Positions 8,352-17,032 of a stretch of DNA of 64,000 nucleotides are shown in pieces. Source of the stretch: Arthrobacter sp. ISL-65 (GTDB lineage Bacteria; Actinomycetota; Actinomycetes; Actinomycetales; Micrococcaceae); the NCBI RefSeq assembly GCF_018613795.1, contig NZ_JAGGPN010000011.1, forward strand, positions 1-64,000, read 5' to 3'. The first letter of the stretch is position 1. Each line of letters begins with the position of its first letter. The position numbers and the translations under genes are program-made. Below the pieces are notes generated by a model that ran no database searches, was not told where the DNA came from, and worked only from the letters and a program-made list of their open reading frames with translations.

Positions 8352-9515
8352 ATGTCTTCTCCGAACGAGTTCCCGGGCTCCACCCGGATCGCCGCGGGCC
8401 AGCCCGCCGGCCGGAAACGCCCCAGCGGGCTCAAGATCGGCATCGCCGCCGGCATCCTTGCCGTCCTGGGTGCAGGCGCCGCCGTCGCCACCACGGCCGC
8501 CAACAGCTCCGCCCCGGATTCCGTCAACGCGGCCGGCGCCACCAGCCCCGCCACCGAGCTGAAGCTGGGCTACTTCGGGAACATCACCCACGCCACCGCG
8601 CTGGTTGGCGTCCAGAAGGGTTTCATCGCAAAGGAGCTGGGCGACACCAAGTTGAGCACGCAGGTGTTCAACGCCGGCCCGGCCGCTATCGAGGCGCTCA
8701 ACGCCGGCGCGATCGATGCCACGTACATCGGCCCGAACCCGGCCATCAACTCGTTCGTCAAGAGCAAGGGCGAGTCCATCAACATCATCGCCGGGGCAGC
8801 CTCCGGCGGCGCGCAGCTGGTGGTCAAGCCGGAAATTAAGACCGCGGCGGACCTGAAGGGCAAGACCCTCGCCTCCCCGCAGCTCGGTGGCACCCAGGAC
8901 GTGGCGCTGCGCGCCTGGCTGGGCAAGCAGGGCTACAAGACCAACACCGACGGCGGCGGGGACGTTGCGATCAACCCCACCGAAAACGCCCAGACCCTGA
9001 AGCTGTTCCAGAACGGCAAGCTCGACGGCGCGTGGCTGCCTGAGCCGTGGGCCTCCCGTCTGGTGCTGCAGGCCGGGGCGAAGGTCCTGGTGGACGAGAA
9101 GGACCTGTGGGACGGGTCGCTGACCGGCAAGCCGGGCGAGTTCCCCACCACCATCCTGATCGTCAACAAGAAGTTCGCTGCTGAGCACCCGCAGACGGTG
9201 GAATCCCTGCTCAAGGGTCACGTCGACGCCGTGAAGTGGCTCAACGACACCCCGGCGGCCGAGAAGTCCACGGAAGTGAACGCCGCCCTAAAGGAAGCTG
9301 CCGGCAAGGCACTCCCGCAGGAAGTCATTGACCGGTCCCTGAAGAACATCGTGTTCACGGTGGACCCGCTGGCCGGAGCGTTCAAGAAGCTGCTCCAGGA
9401 CGGTGTGGACGCCGGCACCACCAAGCAGGCGGACATCAACGGCATCTTCGACCTGGCCAAGCTGAACGAAGTCACCGGTGAAAAGACCTCGGCGGCTGGG
9501 CTGGGCAAGGAGTAA
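8352..9515 (+). CDS. SsuA/NrtA-like ABC solute-binding protein, orphan
   Basis: A 387-residue periplasmic-binding protein of the sulfonate/nitrate/taurine family (NMT1/SsuA-like). An Arg/Lys-rich start is followed by a hydrophobic segment at about residues 27-48; no lipobox Cys is present, so it is either secreted or tethered by that segment. The mature part begins LKLGYFGNITHATALVGVQKG, with AGPAAIEALNAGAIDATYIGP and LPEPWASRLV typical of the family. AAAAGGA lies 7 bases before the ATG. No permease or ATPase is adjacent and a strong terminator follows. The SsuBC-type pair at 38927-40749 lacks a binding protein and could be its partner. Confidence 0.88.
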   Translation: MSSPNEFPGSTRIAAGQPAGRKRPSGLKIGIAAGILAVLGAGAAVATTAANSSAPDSVNAAGATSPATELKLGYFGNITHATALVGVQKGFIAKELGDTKLSTQVFNAGPAAIEALNAGAIDATYIGPNPAINSFVKSKGESINIIAGAASGGAQLVVKPEIKTAADLKGKTLASPQLGGTQDVALRAWLGKQGYKTNTDGGGDVAINPTENAQTLKLFQNGKLDGAWLPEPWASRLVLQAGAKVLVDEKDLWDGSLTGKPGEFPTTILIVNKKFAAEHPQTVESLLKGHVDAVKWLNDTPAAEKSTEVNAALKEAAGKALPQEVIDRSLKNIVFTVDPLAGAFKKLLQDGVDAGTTKQADINGIFDLAKLNEVTGEKTSAAGLGKE

Positions 9516-9532
9516 TCCGGCAAGACGGACAA

Positions 9533-9568
9533 AAAGGATCCGGCGGGAGCATTCCCGCCGGATCCTTT
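9533..9568. terminator. Strong bidirectional rho-independent terminator
   Basis: A 13-bp perfect stem (GGATCCGGCGGGA with its complement) closes on a GCAT loop. It is extended by three A:T pairs, giving AAA on one side and TTT on the other. It lies between the convergent SsuA-like gene and the hypothetical gene at 9586-10050. Confidence 0.88.
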
Positions 9569-9585
9569 ATGGTTTAAGTCAGTGC

Positions 9586-10050
9586 TTACAGCACAGACGA
9601 ATAGTCCGCCGAGTACTCCGGCACCGCCGAATACTCGGGCACGGCGTTAGGGTCCTCCGCATTTTTCAAGGCGTAGTGAAAGACCATGCCGCCCGGGCTT
9701 TCCTGGCTTCCGACATATTCGGCGGCAGCCCATTCCCCGCCTGCCACCGCACCGGCCCAGGCATGGGCCTCCTCCCAGTGGACTGCGGAGGCCATCCGGC
9801 CAGGCTGCAGGCTCAGGGACACGGCAACCCGCACCGAAGGCCCGCCGCCGGAGGAACGGGGGCAGGTGAAGCCGACGATGTCCACGGAAACTCCCGGGGT
9901 GGCAAGGCACGGCCGGCGGGCCATGGTGGTGGCTGCTGCGTCCAGGCCGGAACCGATATCCTGCCGCGCCAGTGCGTGCATCTGGCTGCGGAAGGTGTTC
10001 AGTTCCGCGCTGCACTGCGTCCTGATCCTGTGAACCAAAGCTGTGATCAT
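9586..10050 (-). CDS. Hypothetical protein
   Basis: A 154-residue protein that I do not recognise. GAGGGGGAC directly precedes the ATG, and the codon use is that of a real gene in this GC range. It has no signal peptide. The middle contains a VDIVGFTCPRSSGGG segment, and the C-terminus carries a short imperfect repeat (VPEYSA twice). It is convergent with the SsuA-like gene across a terminator and is probably monocistronic. Confidence 0.6.
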   Translation of the reverse strand: MITALVHRIRTQCSAELNTFRSQMHALARQDIGSGLDAAATTMARRPCLATPGVSVDIVGFTCPRSSGGGPSVRVAVSLSLQPGRMASAVHWEEAHAWAGAVAGGEWAAAEYVGSQESPGGMVFHYALKNAEDPNAVPEYSAVPEYSADYSSVL

Positions 10051-10226
10051 GTCCCCCTCGATTCGGCGTTGCGGCCGCCCCGTCGCTGATTATGGACTTA
10101 CACAACCACCGGGTAACTTGCTTCACAACGCCTGTCGACGCCCGCCGTCGCGCAACGCAACAGTGCTTCATCTTCCGCAGCTGGGCGTAATAAAGAGAAG
10201 CGCCGCACGCAGGAGACGCGCCCTCG

Positions 10227-10943
10227 TTAGACGTGCATCCGCGCCACGAAGCGGAACCTGTCCCCCCGGAACACCGACTCGGTCCACTCCACGGGCTGCC
10301 CGTCCGGGGTGAAGCCGAGGCGGTGAACCAGCAGCATGGGGGCGCCCATTTCGACGTCGAGGAGCTGCACCTCGGCCGGTCCGGCCAGCTTCGTCTCCAC
10401 GGTGTCCTCCACCTCGGCGATCCGGATTCCGTAGTCCTCGCGCAGGGCAGCGTACAGGGAGCCGCGCTCCGCCACGGTCCGCGCCAGGTCCGGCAGCGGT
10501 CCCGCAAGGAACGCAACCTCGTGCGCAAGCGGCTCGCCGTCAACCAGCCTGATGCGCTCCACCCGGTGGATGTCCGTTCCCGGCTCCACCGCCAGGCGCC
10601 GTGCCGTGGCCGGGTCGGCCGGGAGCACGCTCACGTCCACGATCCGGGCCGCAGCCGTGAGGCCCTGGCTCGCGGCGTCGTCGGTAAAGGATGTGAGCTG
10701 GCGGACGTGCGTTACCTTTGGCGGCGCCACATACGTCCCCCTCCCCTGTGTCCGGTCCAGGCGGCCCTCGGACACCAGCTCGCCGATGGCCTGCCGGACG
10801 GTGGTGCGGGACGTTCCGTACTGCTCGGCGAGTGCGCGCTCCGTGGGGATCAGCGTTCCGGGCACGGCGTCCTCGATGAGGGTGAGGATCTGCTCCTTGA
10901 GTACGTAGTACTTGGGCAGGGCAGCGGCCGCGGAGGTTTCCAT
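10227..10943 (-). CDS. nagR: GntR/HutC-family GlcNAc regulator (NagR/DasR type)
   Basis: A 238-residue regulator with an N-terminal winged HTH (IPTERALAEQYGTSRTTVRQ near residue 35) and a C-terminal UTRA effector domain from about residue 90 (HRVERIRLVDGEPLAHEVAF). DasR and NagR of this class sense GlcN6P or GlcNAc6P. I chose the ATG at 10943, which gives the family length; the longer open frame would run through the operators. It is divergent from the GlcNAc genes across two dre-like sites, so it most likely represses them and perhaps itself. Confidence 0.88.
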   Translation of the reverse strand: METSAAAALPKYYVLKEQILTLIEDAVPGTLIPTERALAEQYGTSRTTVRQAIGELVSEGRLDRTQGRGTYVAPPKVTHVRQLTSFTDDAASQGLTAAARIVDVSVLPADPATARRLAVEPGTDIHRVERIRLVDGEPLAHEVAFLAGPLPDLARTVAERGSLYAALREDYGIRIAEVEDTVETKLAGPAEVQLLDVEMGAPMLLVHRLGFTPDGQPVEWTESVFRGDRFRFVARMHV

Positions 10944-10960
10944 GAATCTGATGGTACCTA

Positions 10961-10989
10961 TTGACACGAAAATTGGTCTAGGCCAAAAT
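10961..10989 (+). promoter_or_regulatory. Promoter of the GlcNAc operon
   Basis: TTGACA (10961-10966) and CAAAAT (10984-10989) are separated by an ideal 17 bp. The spacer contains the first dre-like operator, so a bound regulator would block polymerase. It reads toward the sugar transporter at 11061. Confidence 0.7.
10972..10987. promoter_or_regulatory. dre-like operator 1
   Basis: ATTGGTCTAGGCCAAA matches the DasR/NagR pattern of TTGGT and ACCAA half-sites around a variable centre, with one mismatched pair. It overlaps the promoter spacer. Confidence 0.75.
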
Positions 10990-10995
10990 GATGGA

Positions 10996-11013
10996 AATTG
11001 GTTTACACCAATT
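10996..11013. promoter_or_regulatory. dre-like operator 2
   Basis: AATTGGTTTACACCAATT has perfect 7-bp arms around TTAC and lies just downstream of the -10 box. Its centre is 25 bp from operator 1. Confidence 0.78.
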
Positions 11014-11060
11014 GAGCGAAGCAACAACCAATCCCCCATCCCACTTCCAAGGACCCAAAG

Positions 11061-12479
11061 ATGTCGTTCCTGCAAGACCTGCGCCAGACGCCCCGCCTCG
11101 GCCTTCTGATCGGCGGCACCGCCGCCACCATTGGCATAATCTACGGCTACGATCTCTCGAATATCGCCGGTGCCCTGCTGTTCATCACCAAGGAGTTTCA
11201 GCTTTCCACCAGCCAACAGGAGCTGGTGACCACCGCCGTCGTCGTCGGTGAAGTCCTTGGCGCCGTCCTCGGCGGCTGGCTCGCCAACAAACTGGGCCGC
11301 AAGGTCTGCATGGTGGGTGTGGCCGGAGCGTATGCCGCGTTCGCGGTGCTCAGCGCCCTCGCGGCTGACGTGCCCATGCTGCTCGTGGCCCGCCTGCTCT
11401 TGGGCCTGACCATCGGCATTTCCGTGGTGGTGGTGCCCGTCTTCGTGGCCGAGTCAGCGCCGCCCAAGGTGCGCGGCGCCCTGCTCGTCGCCTACCAGGT
11501 GGCCACAGTCATCGGCATCATCATCGGCTACATTGCCGCCTACTTCCTGTCCGCCAGCGAAAACTGGCGGCTGATGCTCGGCCTGGCCGCCGTCCCGGCC
11601 ATCGCGGTCCTGGCCGTCACCCTGCGCCTCCCGGACACCGCCCGCTGGTACATGATGCGCGGACGCACCGAGGAGGCCCGCCGTACGCTCAGCTCGATCG
11701 AGCCGGACGCCGACGTGGACGCCGAACTGGCGGACATGCGCCAGGCAATCAGCGAAGAACGCGGTGGCGGCCTGCGTGAGATGCTCCGCTCGCCATACCT
11801 GAAGGCGACCGTGTTCGTCGTCGGCCTCGGCTTCTTCATCCAGATCACCGGCATCAACGCCGTGGTCTATTACAGCCCCCGGATCTTCGAGGCCATGGGT
11901 TTCACGGGCAACGCCGCCCTCCTGCTGCTGCCCGCGCTGGTTCAGGCCGCTTCGCTGGTGGCCGTGTTCGTCTCGCTGTCCCTGGTGGACCGGGTGGGCC
12001 GCCGCCCCATCCTGCTCGGCGGCATCGGCATGATGATCGTGGCCAACGTGATCCTGGTCGGTGTCTTCATGGCGGGACGCGACTTCGGCGGCGTCCTGAC
12101 CGTGGTGGGCTTCCTCGGGGTCCTGCTGTTCACCGTGGGCTTCACGTTCGGCTTCGGCGCGCTGGTCTGGGTCTACGCCGGCGAGTCGTTCCCGGCCCGG
12201 TTGCGCTCCCTGGGTGCCAGCGCAATGCTCACCTCGGACCTCGTGGCCAACGTGATCGTCGCGGCGTTCTTCCTCACCATGCTGCAGCGGCTCGGCGGTG
12301 CCGGCACGTTCGCGGTATTCGGTGCGCTGGCCGTCGCCGGCTTCGTCTTCGTCCACCGGCTGGCCCCCGAAACCAAGGGCCGGAACCTCGAGGAAATCCG
12401 CCACTACTGGGAAAACGGCGCCCGCTGGCCAGAAGCCACCGGCAACAATGACAGCAGCAGCACGCCGGCGGCCAAGTGA
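11061..12479 (+). CDS. Sugar-porter MFS transporter, probable GlcNAc importer
   Basis: A 472-residue twelve-helix sugar porter (XylE/GalP/AraE family). Visible family motifs are GYDLSNIAGALLF in helix 1, GRKVCMVG in loop 2-3, RLLLGLTIGISVVVVPVFVAE in helix 4 with the following PKVRGA, the QITGINAVVYYSP helix 7 signature, and PETKGRNLEEI at the C-terminal end. It is the first gene of the operon, and its stop overlaps the kinase start, so the sugar imported is most likely N-acetylglucosamine, to be phosphorylated after entry. A role for another hexose is possible. Confidence 0.85.
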   Translation: MSFLQDLRQTPRLGLLIGGTAATIGIIYGYDLSNIAGALLFITKEFQLSTSQQELVTTAVVVGEVLGAVLGGWLANKLGRKVCMVGVAGAYAAFAVLSALAADVPMLLVARLLLGLTIGISVVVVPVFVAESAPPKVRGALLVAYQVATVIGIIIGYIAAYFLSASENWRLMLGLAAVPAIAVLAVTLRLPDTARWYMMRGRTEEARRTLSSIEPDADVDAELADMRQAISEERGGGLREMLRSPYLKATVFVVGLGFFIQITGINAVVYYSPRIFEAMGFTGNAALLLLPALVQAASLVAVFVSLSLVDRVGRRPILLGGIGMMIVANVILVGVFMAGRDFGGVLTVVGFLGVLLFTVGFTFGFGALVWVYAGESFPARLRSLGASAMLTSDLVANVIVAAFFLTMLQRLGGAGTFAVFGALAVAGFVFVHRLAPETKGRNLEEIRHYWENGARWPEATGNNDSSSTPAAK

Positions 12480-13441
12480 TGCGGCACGTCCTCGGCCTGG
12501 ACATCGGCGGCTCGAAGACGCACGCCATTCTGGCGGACGACGACGGCGGCGCACCGCTCGTTCAGAGCATCACTGAGTGCACGGTGGGCAGCGCGAACAT
12601 CGCCTCCGTCGGGCCGGACGAAGCCGCCGCGGCGCTGGACGACCTCGCCGCGCAGCTCGGTATCGGCGATCCTGCAGACCACGGAATAAACGCCGTGTTT
12701 GCCGGCGCCGCAGGAGCGGACACGCCCGCAGCCCGGGAACGGCTGACCGGCCTGCTATCCCGCCGCTTCCCCGGAGCCCGGATCCACGTGGACCACGACA
12801 CCCGCATCATCCTCGCGGCCGGCGGCCTCACGGCAGGCACCGTCCTTATCTCCGGCACCGGCTCCGCCGCGTGGGCGAAGGCCGGCGACGGCCGGGAAGC
12901 CCGGGCAGGAGGCTGGGGTTACCTGCTCGGCGACGAAGGCAGCGGCTACGCCGTGGCCCGCAGCGCGGTCCGCCACGCCCTGCAGGAATCCGACGACGGC
13001 CTGCCCGCCGGGCCATTGACTGCCGAGATGCTGGCGCAGACCGGAGCCGCGGAACCCGCTGAGCTGCTGGATCTGTTCTACCGCAGGCCGGAGCGCCGGT
13101 ACTGGGCCGGGCTGGCCGGAACCGTGTTCGACCTCGCTGCCTCGGACGCTGCGAGCGCAGCCATCGCCGACGACGCCGCACGGCAGCTCGCCGGCCTGGC
13201 CCTGACGGTGAACCGGAGGCTGGGCACCATTCCGGAAGATGCGCCGGTCCTGCTGGCCGGCGGAATGCTGGTCAACCAGGCGGCGCTGGCCGGCAGGGTG
13301 CGCGGGCTGCTGGCCGCCAACGGCCTCACCGACGTCCGAGTACTGGACCGCTCCCCTGCCTGGGGCGCGGTGGAGCTGGCCTGCCAGCTTGCCCGCGAAC
13401 CGCTCCGGCCAGCCACCAAAATTCCCGCCCGATCGCTTTAA
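12479..13441 (+). CDS. nagK: N-acetylglucosamine kinase (BadF/BadG ATPase family)
   Basis: A 320-residue ASKHA-fold sugar kinase. LGLDIGGSKTHAIL at the N-terminus is phosphate-1, LISGTGSAAWA near residue 125 is phosphate-2, GWGYLLGDEGSGYAVARSA near residue 145 is the signature of GlcNAc kinases, and LLAGGMLVNQ near residue 260 is the adenosine motif. It phosphorylates GlcNAc to GlcNAc-6-phosphate. The ATG at 12479 overlaps the transporter's TGA (TGATG); a GTG three bases earlier is an alternative. Presence of a kinase fits uptake of free sugar by MFS rather than by a PTS. Confidence 0.87.
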   Translation: MRHVLGLDIGGSKTHAILADDDGGAPLVQSITECTVGSANIASVGPDEAAAALDDLAAQLGIGDPADHGINAVFAGAAGADTPAARERLTGLLSRRFPGARIHVDHDTRIILAAGGLTAGTVLISGTGSAAWAKAGDGREARAGGWGYLLGDEGSGYAVARSAVRHALQESDDGLPAGPLTAEMLAQTGAAEPAELLDLFYRRPERRYWAGLAGTVFDLAASDAASAAIADDAARQLAGLALTVNRRLGTIPEDAPVLLAGGMLVNQAALAGRVRGLLAANGLTDVRVLDRSPAWGAVELACQLAREPLRPATKIPARSL

Positions 13442-13472
13442 CCCAAATTCCCTGATCCACCCAAGGAGACCC

Positions 13473-14564
13473 ATGACCGCCTCGCACACCACGATCGCGA
13501 ACAACACCGCCCCAACCGCCATCGCCGCACCCCCACTCCCCGGCTCCCTGATGGCCGCCGAAATCCTGGAACAGCCGGAGGCGCTGGCCCGGCAGCTTGA
13601 GCTAGGGCGCCCCGCCATCACCCGGCTGGCCGCCACCCTGCGGGACGCAGACATCAAGTACGTGCTCCTGGCCGCGCGCGGCACCAGCGACCACGCGGCC
13701 CTGTACGCGAAGTACCTCATCGAGACGGTGCTGGGGCTGCCGGCCGGGCTGGCGTCGCCGTCGAGCCTTACGGTGTACGGCGCCGAACCGAAAATGGATG
13801 GGGTGCTGTGGCTGGCGGTCAGCCAGTCCGGCGGCTCCCCGGACCTGGTGGACTCCACCGCCGCTGCCGCCCGGGGCGGCGCCCTCACCGTGGCCGTCAC
13901 GAACGCCCCGTCGTCACCGCTGGCGGCTGCCGCCCGGCACCACCTGGACATCCTGGCGGGGCCGGAGCGCGCCGTGGCCGCAACGAAGAGCTACACGTCG
14001 CAACTGCTGGCGCTGTGGCAGCTGATTGACGCGTGGGCCGGGGGGAACGGCGCGGAAGCGGCGGACCTGCCGCGTCTCGCCGCCGATGTCCTGGCCCGGC
14101 CGGAGATACTGGAGGTTGCAGACCGCTACCGCTTCGTGAACCACATCGTCACCACGGGACGCGGCTTCTCCTACCCCACCGCACGGGAGGCGGCACTGAA
14201 ACTCATGGAAACGTCCTACCTGGCCGCGCACGCCTTCTCCGGCGCGGACCTGCTGCACGGCCCCTTCGCCATGATCGACGCCGACCGGCCGGTCATTGCC
14301 ATCGCCTCGCCCGGCGCCGGCGGCCGCGCCCTGCATCCCGTTCTGGATCGTCTGGCCGAACGCGGCGCGGACGTCTGCCTGGTGGGCGACGCAGGAGCGG
14401 CCCGACCGCTGAACCACGTGGTGCCGCTGCCGGCCGTCCACGAGCAGCTCTCACCCATTCTGGAGATCATGCCCCTGCAGCGGCTGGCGCATGCGATGGC
14501 GGCAGCCCGCCACCTGGACCCTGACGCTCCCCGCGGCCTGCGCAAGATCACGGAAACCTGGTGA
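13473..14564 (+). CDS. SIS-domain glucosamine-6-phosphate deaminase (NagB-II type)
   Basis: A 363-residue protein with two SIS domains, like the isomerase half of GlmS but without the glutaminase domain. AARGTSDHAALYAKY near residue 65, SQSGGSPDL near 115 and AATKSYTSQL near 168 mark SIS-1. TTGRGFSYPTAREAALKLM near 230 and FSGADLLHGPFAM near 256 mark SIS-2. Stand-alone versions deaminate glucosamine-6-phosphate to fructose-6-phosphate (NagB-II) or act as AgaS. Position between nagK and nagA favours NagB-II. AAGGAGA lies 8 bases before the ATG. Confidence 0.85.
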   Translation: MTASHTTIANNTAPTAIAAPPLPGSLMAAEILEQPEALARQLELGRPAITRLAATLRDADIKYVLLAARGTSDHAALYAKYLIETVLGLPAGLASPSSLTVYGAEPKMDGVLWLAVSQSGGSPDLVDSTAAAARGGALTVAVTNAPSSPLAAAARHHLDILAGPERAVAATKSYTSQLLALWQLIDAWAGGNGAEAADLPRLAADVLARPEILEVADRYRFVNHIVTTGRGFSYPTAREAALKLMETSYLAAHAFSGADLLHGPFAMIDADRPVIAIASPGAGGRALHPVLDRLAERGADVCLVGDAGAARPLNHVVPLPAVHEQLSPILEIMPLQRLAHAMAAARHLDPDAPRGLRKITETW

Positions 14565-15694
14565 GTCCGACGCTCATTTCTGCTTTGCGGGTCATCCTGC
14601 CGGACGCCGTGCTGGAGCCCGGCTGGGTGGAGACCGACGGCGGCCGGATCACCGCGGCGGGTCCCGGGCTGCCCGCCCGGGAGCCCGACGCCCATTTTCC
14701 GGACGCCACCCTCGCGCCGGGCTTTGTGGACGCCCACATCCACGGCGGCGGCGGCTTCAGCTTCAACGACGCCGACCCCGCCGCCGCCGCGGTCCGGATC
14801 GCCGAGGTGCACCGCTCCCACGGCACCACCACCCTGATGGCCAGCCTGGTCACCGCCCCGCTCGCGCAGCTTGAAAAGGCGGTGGCCGCGCTGGCCGCCC
14901 TGGTGGAGGAAGGCGTTCTGGCCGGGATCCACCTGGAAGGACCGTGGCTCAGCCCCGACCACCGGGGCGCCCACGCGGAGGACCTTCTGCTCGCGCCCGA
15001 ACCGGCCGCCATCGACCGGCTGATGCTGGCCGGGCGGGGCACCGTACGGATGGTCACGATCGCGCCTGAACTGGAAGGGGGCCTGGCAGCCATCCGGCAG
15101 GTCACCGGCTACGGCGCCGTCGCGGCCATCGGCCACACGGGCGCGGGCTACGACCTGGCCCGTCAGGCCATCGCGGCCGGAGCCACTGCCGGGACGCACG
15201 TCTTCAACGCGATGCGGCCGCTCCACCACCGGGAACCCGGCCCCGCGCTGGCGCTGCTGGAAGACCCTGCGGTGTTTGCCGAAGTGATAGCCGACGGCGT
15301 CCACCTCCACCCGTCGCTGGTCCGCTTCATTGCCGCCAGCCCGGCGCGTGCCGTCTTCGTCACCGACGCCATGGCGGCGGCCTGCGCGCAGGAAGGCATG
15401 TACCGGCTGGGCGGGCTGGACGTCCGGGTGTCCGACGGCGAAGCCCGTCTGGTCAGCGACGGCACCATCGCCGGGAGCATCCTCACGCTGGATGCGGCAG
15501 TACGGCACGCTGTCCACGACGCCGGTATCCCGCTCGCCGATGCCGTCCGCGCGGCGAGCCAGAACCCGGCGGACATGCTGGGGCTGTCCGACGTCGGACG
15601 CATCGAAGCCGGACGGAAGGCGGACTTGGTGGCCCTCACGCCGGATCTTGAGGTGGCCGCCGTGATGAAGGCAGGCGAATGGCTCGCTGGTTGA
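14561..15694 (+). CDS. nagA: N-acetylglucosamine-6-phosphate deacetylase
   Basis: A 377-residue metal-dependent amidohydrolase that removes acetate from GlcNAc-6-phosphate. Family motifs in order are GFVDAHIHGGGGFSFND (residues ~57-73, N-terminal metal His pair), LEGPWLSPDHRGAH near 126 with the metal Glu, GHTGAGYDLA near 190, GTHVFNAMRPLHHREPG near 208 with the second His, and VFVTDAMAAA near 267 with the catalytic Asp. The GTG start overlaps the upstream stop by 4 bases (GTGA). It completes GlcNAc catabolism together with nagK and the deaminase. Confidence 0.92.
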   Translation: MSPTLISALRVILPDAVLEPGWVETDGGRITAAGPGLPAREPDAHFPDATLAPGFVDAHIHGGGGFSFNDADPAAAAVRIAEVHRSHGTTTLMASLVTAPLAQLEKAVAALAALVEEGVLAGIHLEGPWLSPDHRGAHAEDLLLAPEPAAIDRLMLAGRGTVRMVTIAPELEGGLAAIRQVTGYGAVAAIGHTGAGYDLARQAIAAGATAGTHVFNAMRPLHHREPGPALALLEDPAVFAEVIADGVHLHPSLVRFIAASPARAVFVTDAMAAACAQEGMYRLGGLDVRVSDGEARLVSDGTIAGSILTLDAAVRHAVHDAGIPLADAVRAASQNPADMLGLSDVGRIEAGRKADLVALTPDLEVAAVMKAGEWLAG

Positions 15695-15700
15695 GCGGCG

Positions 15701-16033
15701 TTAGTCGCCGTCGTCCTGGCTCTGGTTCAGCACCTGGAAGTTAGAGCCGATGTTGACTTCTATTTCAGATCCGTCGCTCTTGCGGATCTCTACCTCGTAG
15801 GAGGAACCGGCGTCGTCGCCCCGTTCGACCTCAGTGACCTGTCCCGGGCCCACTTTGGCCATGGCGGCGTCGACGGCTTTGTCGCGGTCGGTCTGGTTCA
15901 GCGGCTGCTGCGTGCCCCCGTTGCCCGTTGTGTCATCATCGAAGGGGTTCACGGAAGCCGCAGCCACCGACGCGCCTCCCAAAGCCGCCGCAGCGACCGC
16001 TGCTCCGATGATCCATGCTGTTCTCTTTCGCAC
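15701..16033 (-). CDS. Secreted PepSY-domain protein
   Basis: A 110-residue exported protein. It has a signal peptide (RKRTAWIIGAAVAAAALGG, cleavage probably after ASVAAAS), then a short acidic linker and a single PepSY domain from about residue 50 (DAAMAKVGPGQVTEVERGDD, SSYEVEIRKSDGSEIEVNI). PepSY domains occur in protease inhibitors and in small envelope proteins of uncertain role. It is convergent with nagA, 6 bases apart, and is not part of the sugar operon. Confidence 0.85.
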   Translation of the reverse strand: MRKRTAWIIGAAVAAAALGGASVAAASVNPFDDDTTGNGGTQQPLNQTDRDKAVDAAMAKVGPGQVTEVERGDDAGSSYEVEIRKSDGSEIEVNIGSNFQVLNQSQDDGD

Positions 16034-16101
16034 GGCAGACTCCTTTCACATCGTTTTCTCCAGTGTCCCCCCTGCGAAGGGAACCGGACAAGGAGCGTTC
16101 T

Positions 16102-16962
16102 TTAGCCGCCGTCGTCGTACGCCTGCCGTGCCAGGCGGGCAAATTCTGCGATGAGAACAGACGGATCGTCCTTCCAGTACGCGAGGAACACGGATATGGG
16201 CGGCGCGTCCCGGACAACCTTGTAGGCCACGCCGGGCCGCGGGTACTGCGCGGCTGTCGCCTCGGAGGACATCCCCATCGCCCGTCCGGTGGAGATCAGC
16301 GTCAGCCAGTCGTCCACTCCCTGGACGGGACGGAGGGATGCGGGCTGCGCCTCCGGGCTCCACAGGTCCACCGAGGTGGTTCCCGTGCGGCTGTCCACGG
16401 CGAGCGCCCGCCCGGCAAAGTCGGCCATGCGCAGGAAGCGCCGGCGGGCCAGCGGGTCCGTGGCGGCTACCGCGGCGTAGCGCCGTTCCGTTCCAATCAG
16501 CGTCTCGGCGAAGCGGGGGTCGTTAAGCTGCTTGCGGACGACGGCGACATCAACAGTTCCGTTAGCCAGGCCGGCAGCCGGCGAACCGGATTGCACCCAG
16601 ACCAGCGGGACAGCAGGGTTCGAACCCTCCCAGCGCCGCTGCACGGCGAGGGTCCGGCTGCCCACCGCGGACCACGCGTATCCGACCCTGAGTTCACCGG
16701 ACGCATCGCGGGCTGCATCTTCCAGCAGCCTGGCTTCGTCCAGGACCCGCCGGGCGTGCTCAATGATGCGTTTGCCCGTCGCTGTGGGCGTGACGCTGCG
16801 CGTCGTCCGCTGGAAGACGCGCACACCGAGGGCACGCTCCAGCGCAGCAACGGACCGCGAGACGCTGGCCTGCGACGTCCCCAACGCGATGGCCGCGTCG
16901 GTGAACGTCTGAACCTCGGCAACAGCCACGAGTGCCCGGAGATGGCGCAGCTCAAGATTCAT
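16102..16962 (-). CDS. LysR-family transcriptional regulator
   Basis: A 286-residue LysR regulator. The HTH is at residues 1-60 (MNLELRHLRALVAVAEVQTF, then LGTSQASVSRSVAALERALG). The effector domain follows from about residue 90, beginning ELRVGYAW. I chose the ATG at 16962, a classical LysR start with a -10 box (TACGAT) exactly 6 bases upstream. The alternative start at 16995 has no ribosome site. It is divergent from an EamA exporter, with a LysR box over its own start, which implies autoregulation and probable control of the exporter. Confidence 0.88.
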   Translation of the reverse strand: MNLELRHLRALVAVAEVQTFTDAAIALGTSQASVSRSVAALERALGVRVFQRTTRSVTPTATGKRIIEHARRVLDEARLLEDAARDASGELRVGYAWSAVGSRTLAVQRRWEGSNPAVPLVWVQSGSPAAGLANGTVDVAVVRKQLNDPRFAETLIGTERRYAAVAATDPLARRRFLRMADFAGRALAVDSRTGTTSVDLWSPEAQPASLRPVQGVDDWLTLISTGRAMGMSSEATAAQYPRPGVAYKVVRDAPPISVFLAYWKDDPSVLIAEFARLARQAYDDGG

Positions 16963-16975
16963 ACGGCTATCGTAT
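16961..16975. promoter_or_regulatory. LysR box over the regulator's own start and -10
   Basis: ATACG-GCTAT-CGTAT is a perfect 5-bp-arm inverted repeat that contains the T-N11-A core of LysR operators. It overlaps the last bases of the LysR start codon and the whole TACGAT -10 box (16969-16974, minus strand). Confidence 0.55.
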
Positions 16976-17032
16976 AGAACCGGCAGCGGGGACATTTATA
17001 GGTTTGCCGGCCTGCCCGCACACTTGCTGTCT

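Noticed and set aside
7590..9221. A 543-residue minus-strand frame across the DUF6919-like and SsuA-like genes
   Set aside because: Both plus-strand proteins are recognisable and separately started. The minus frame spans both and has no motif.
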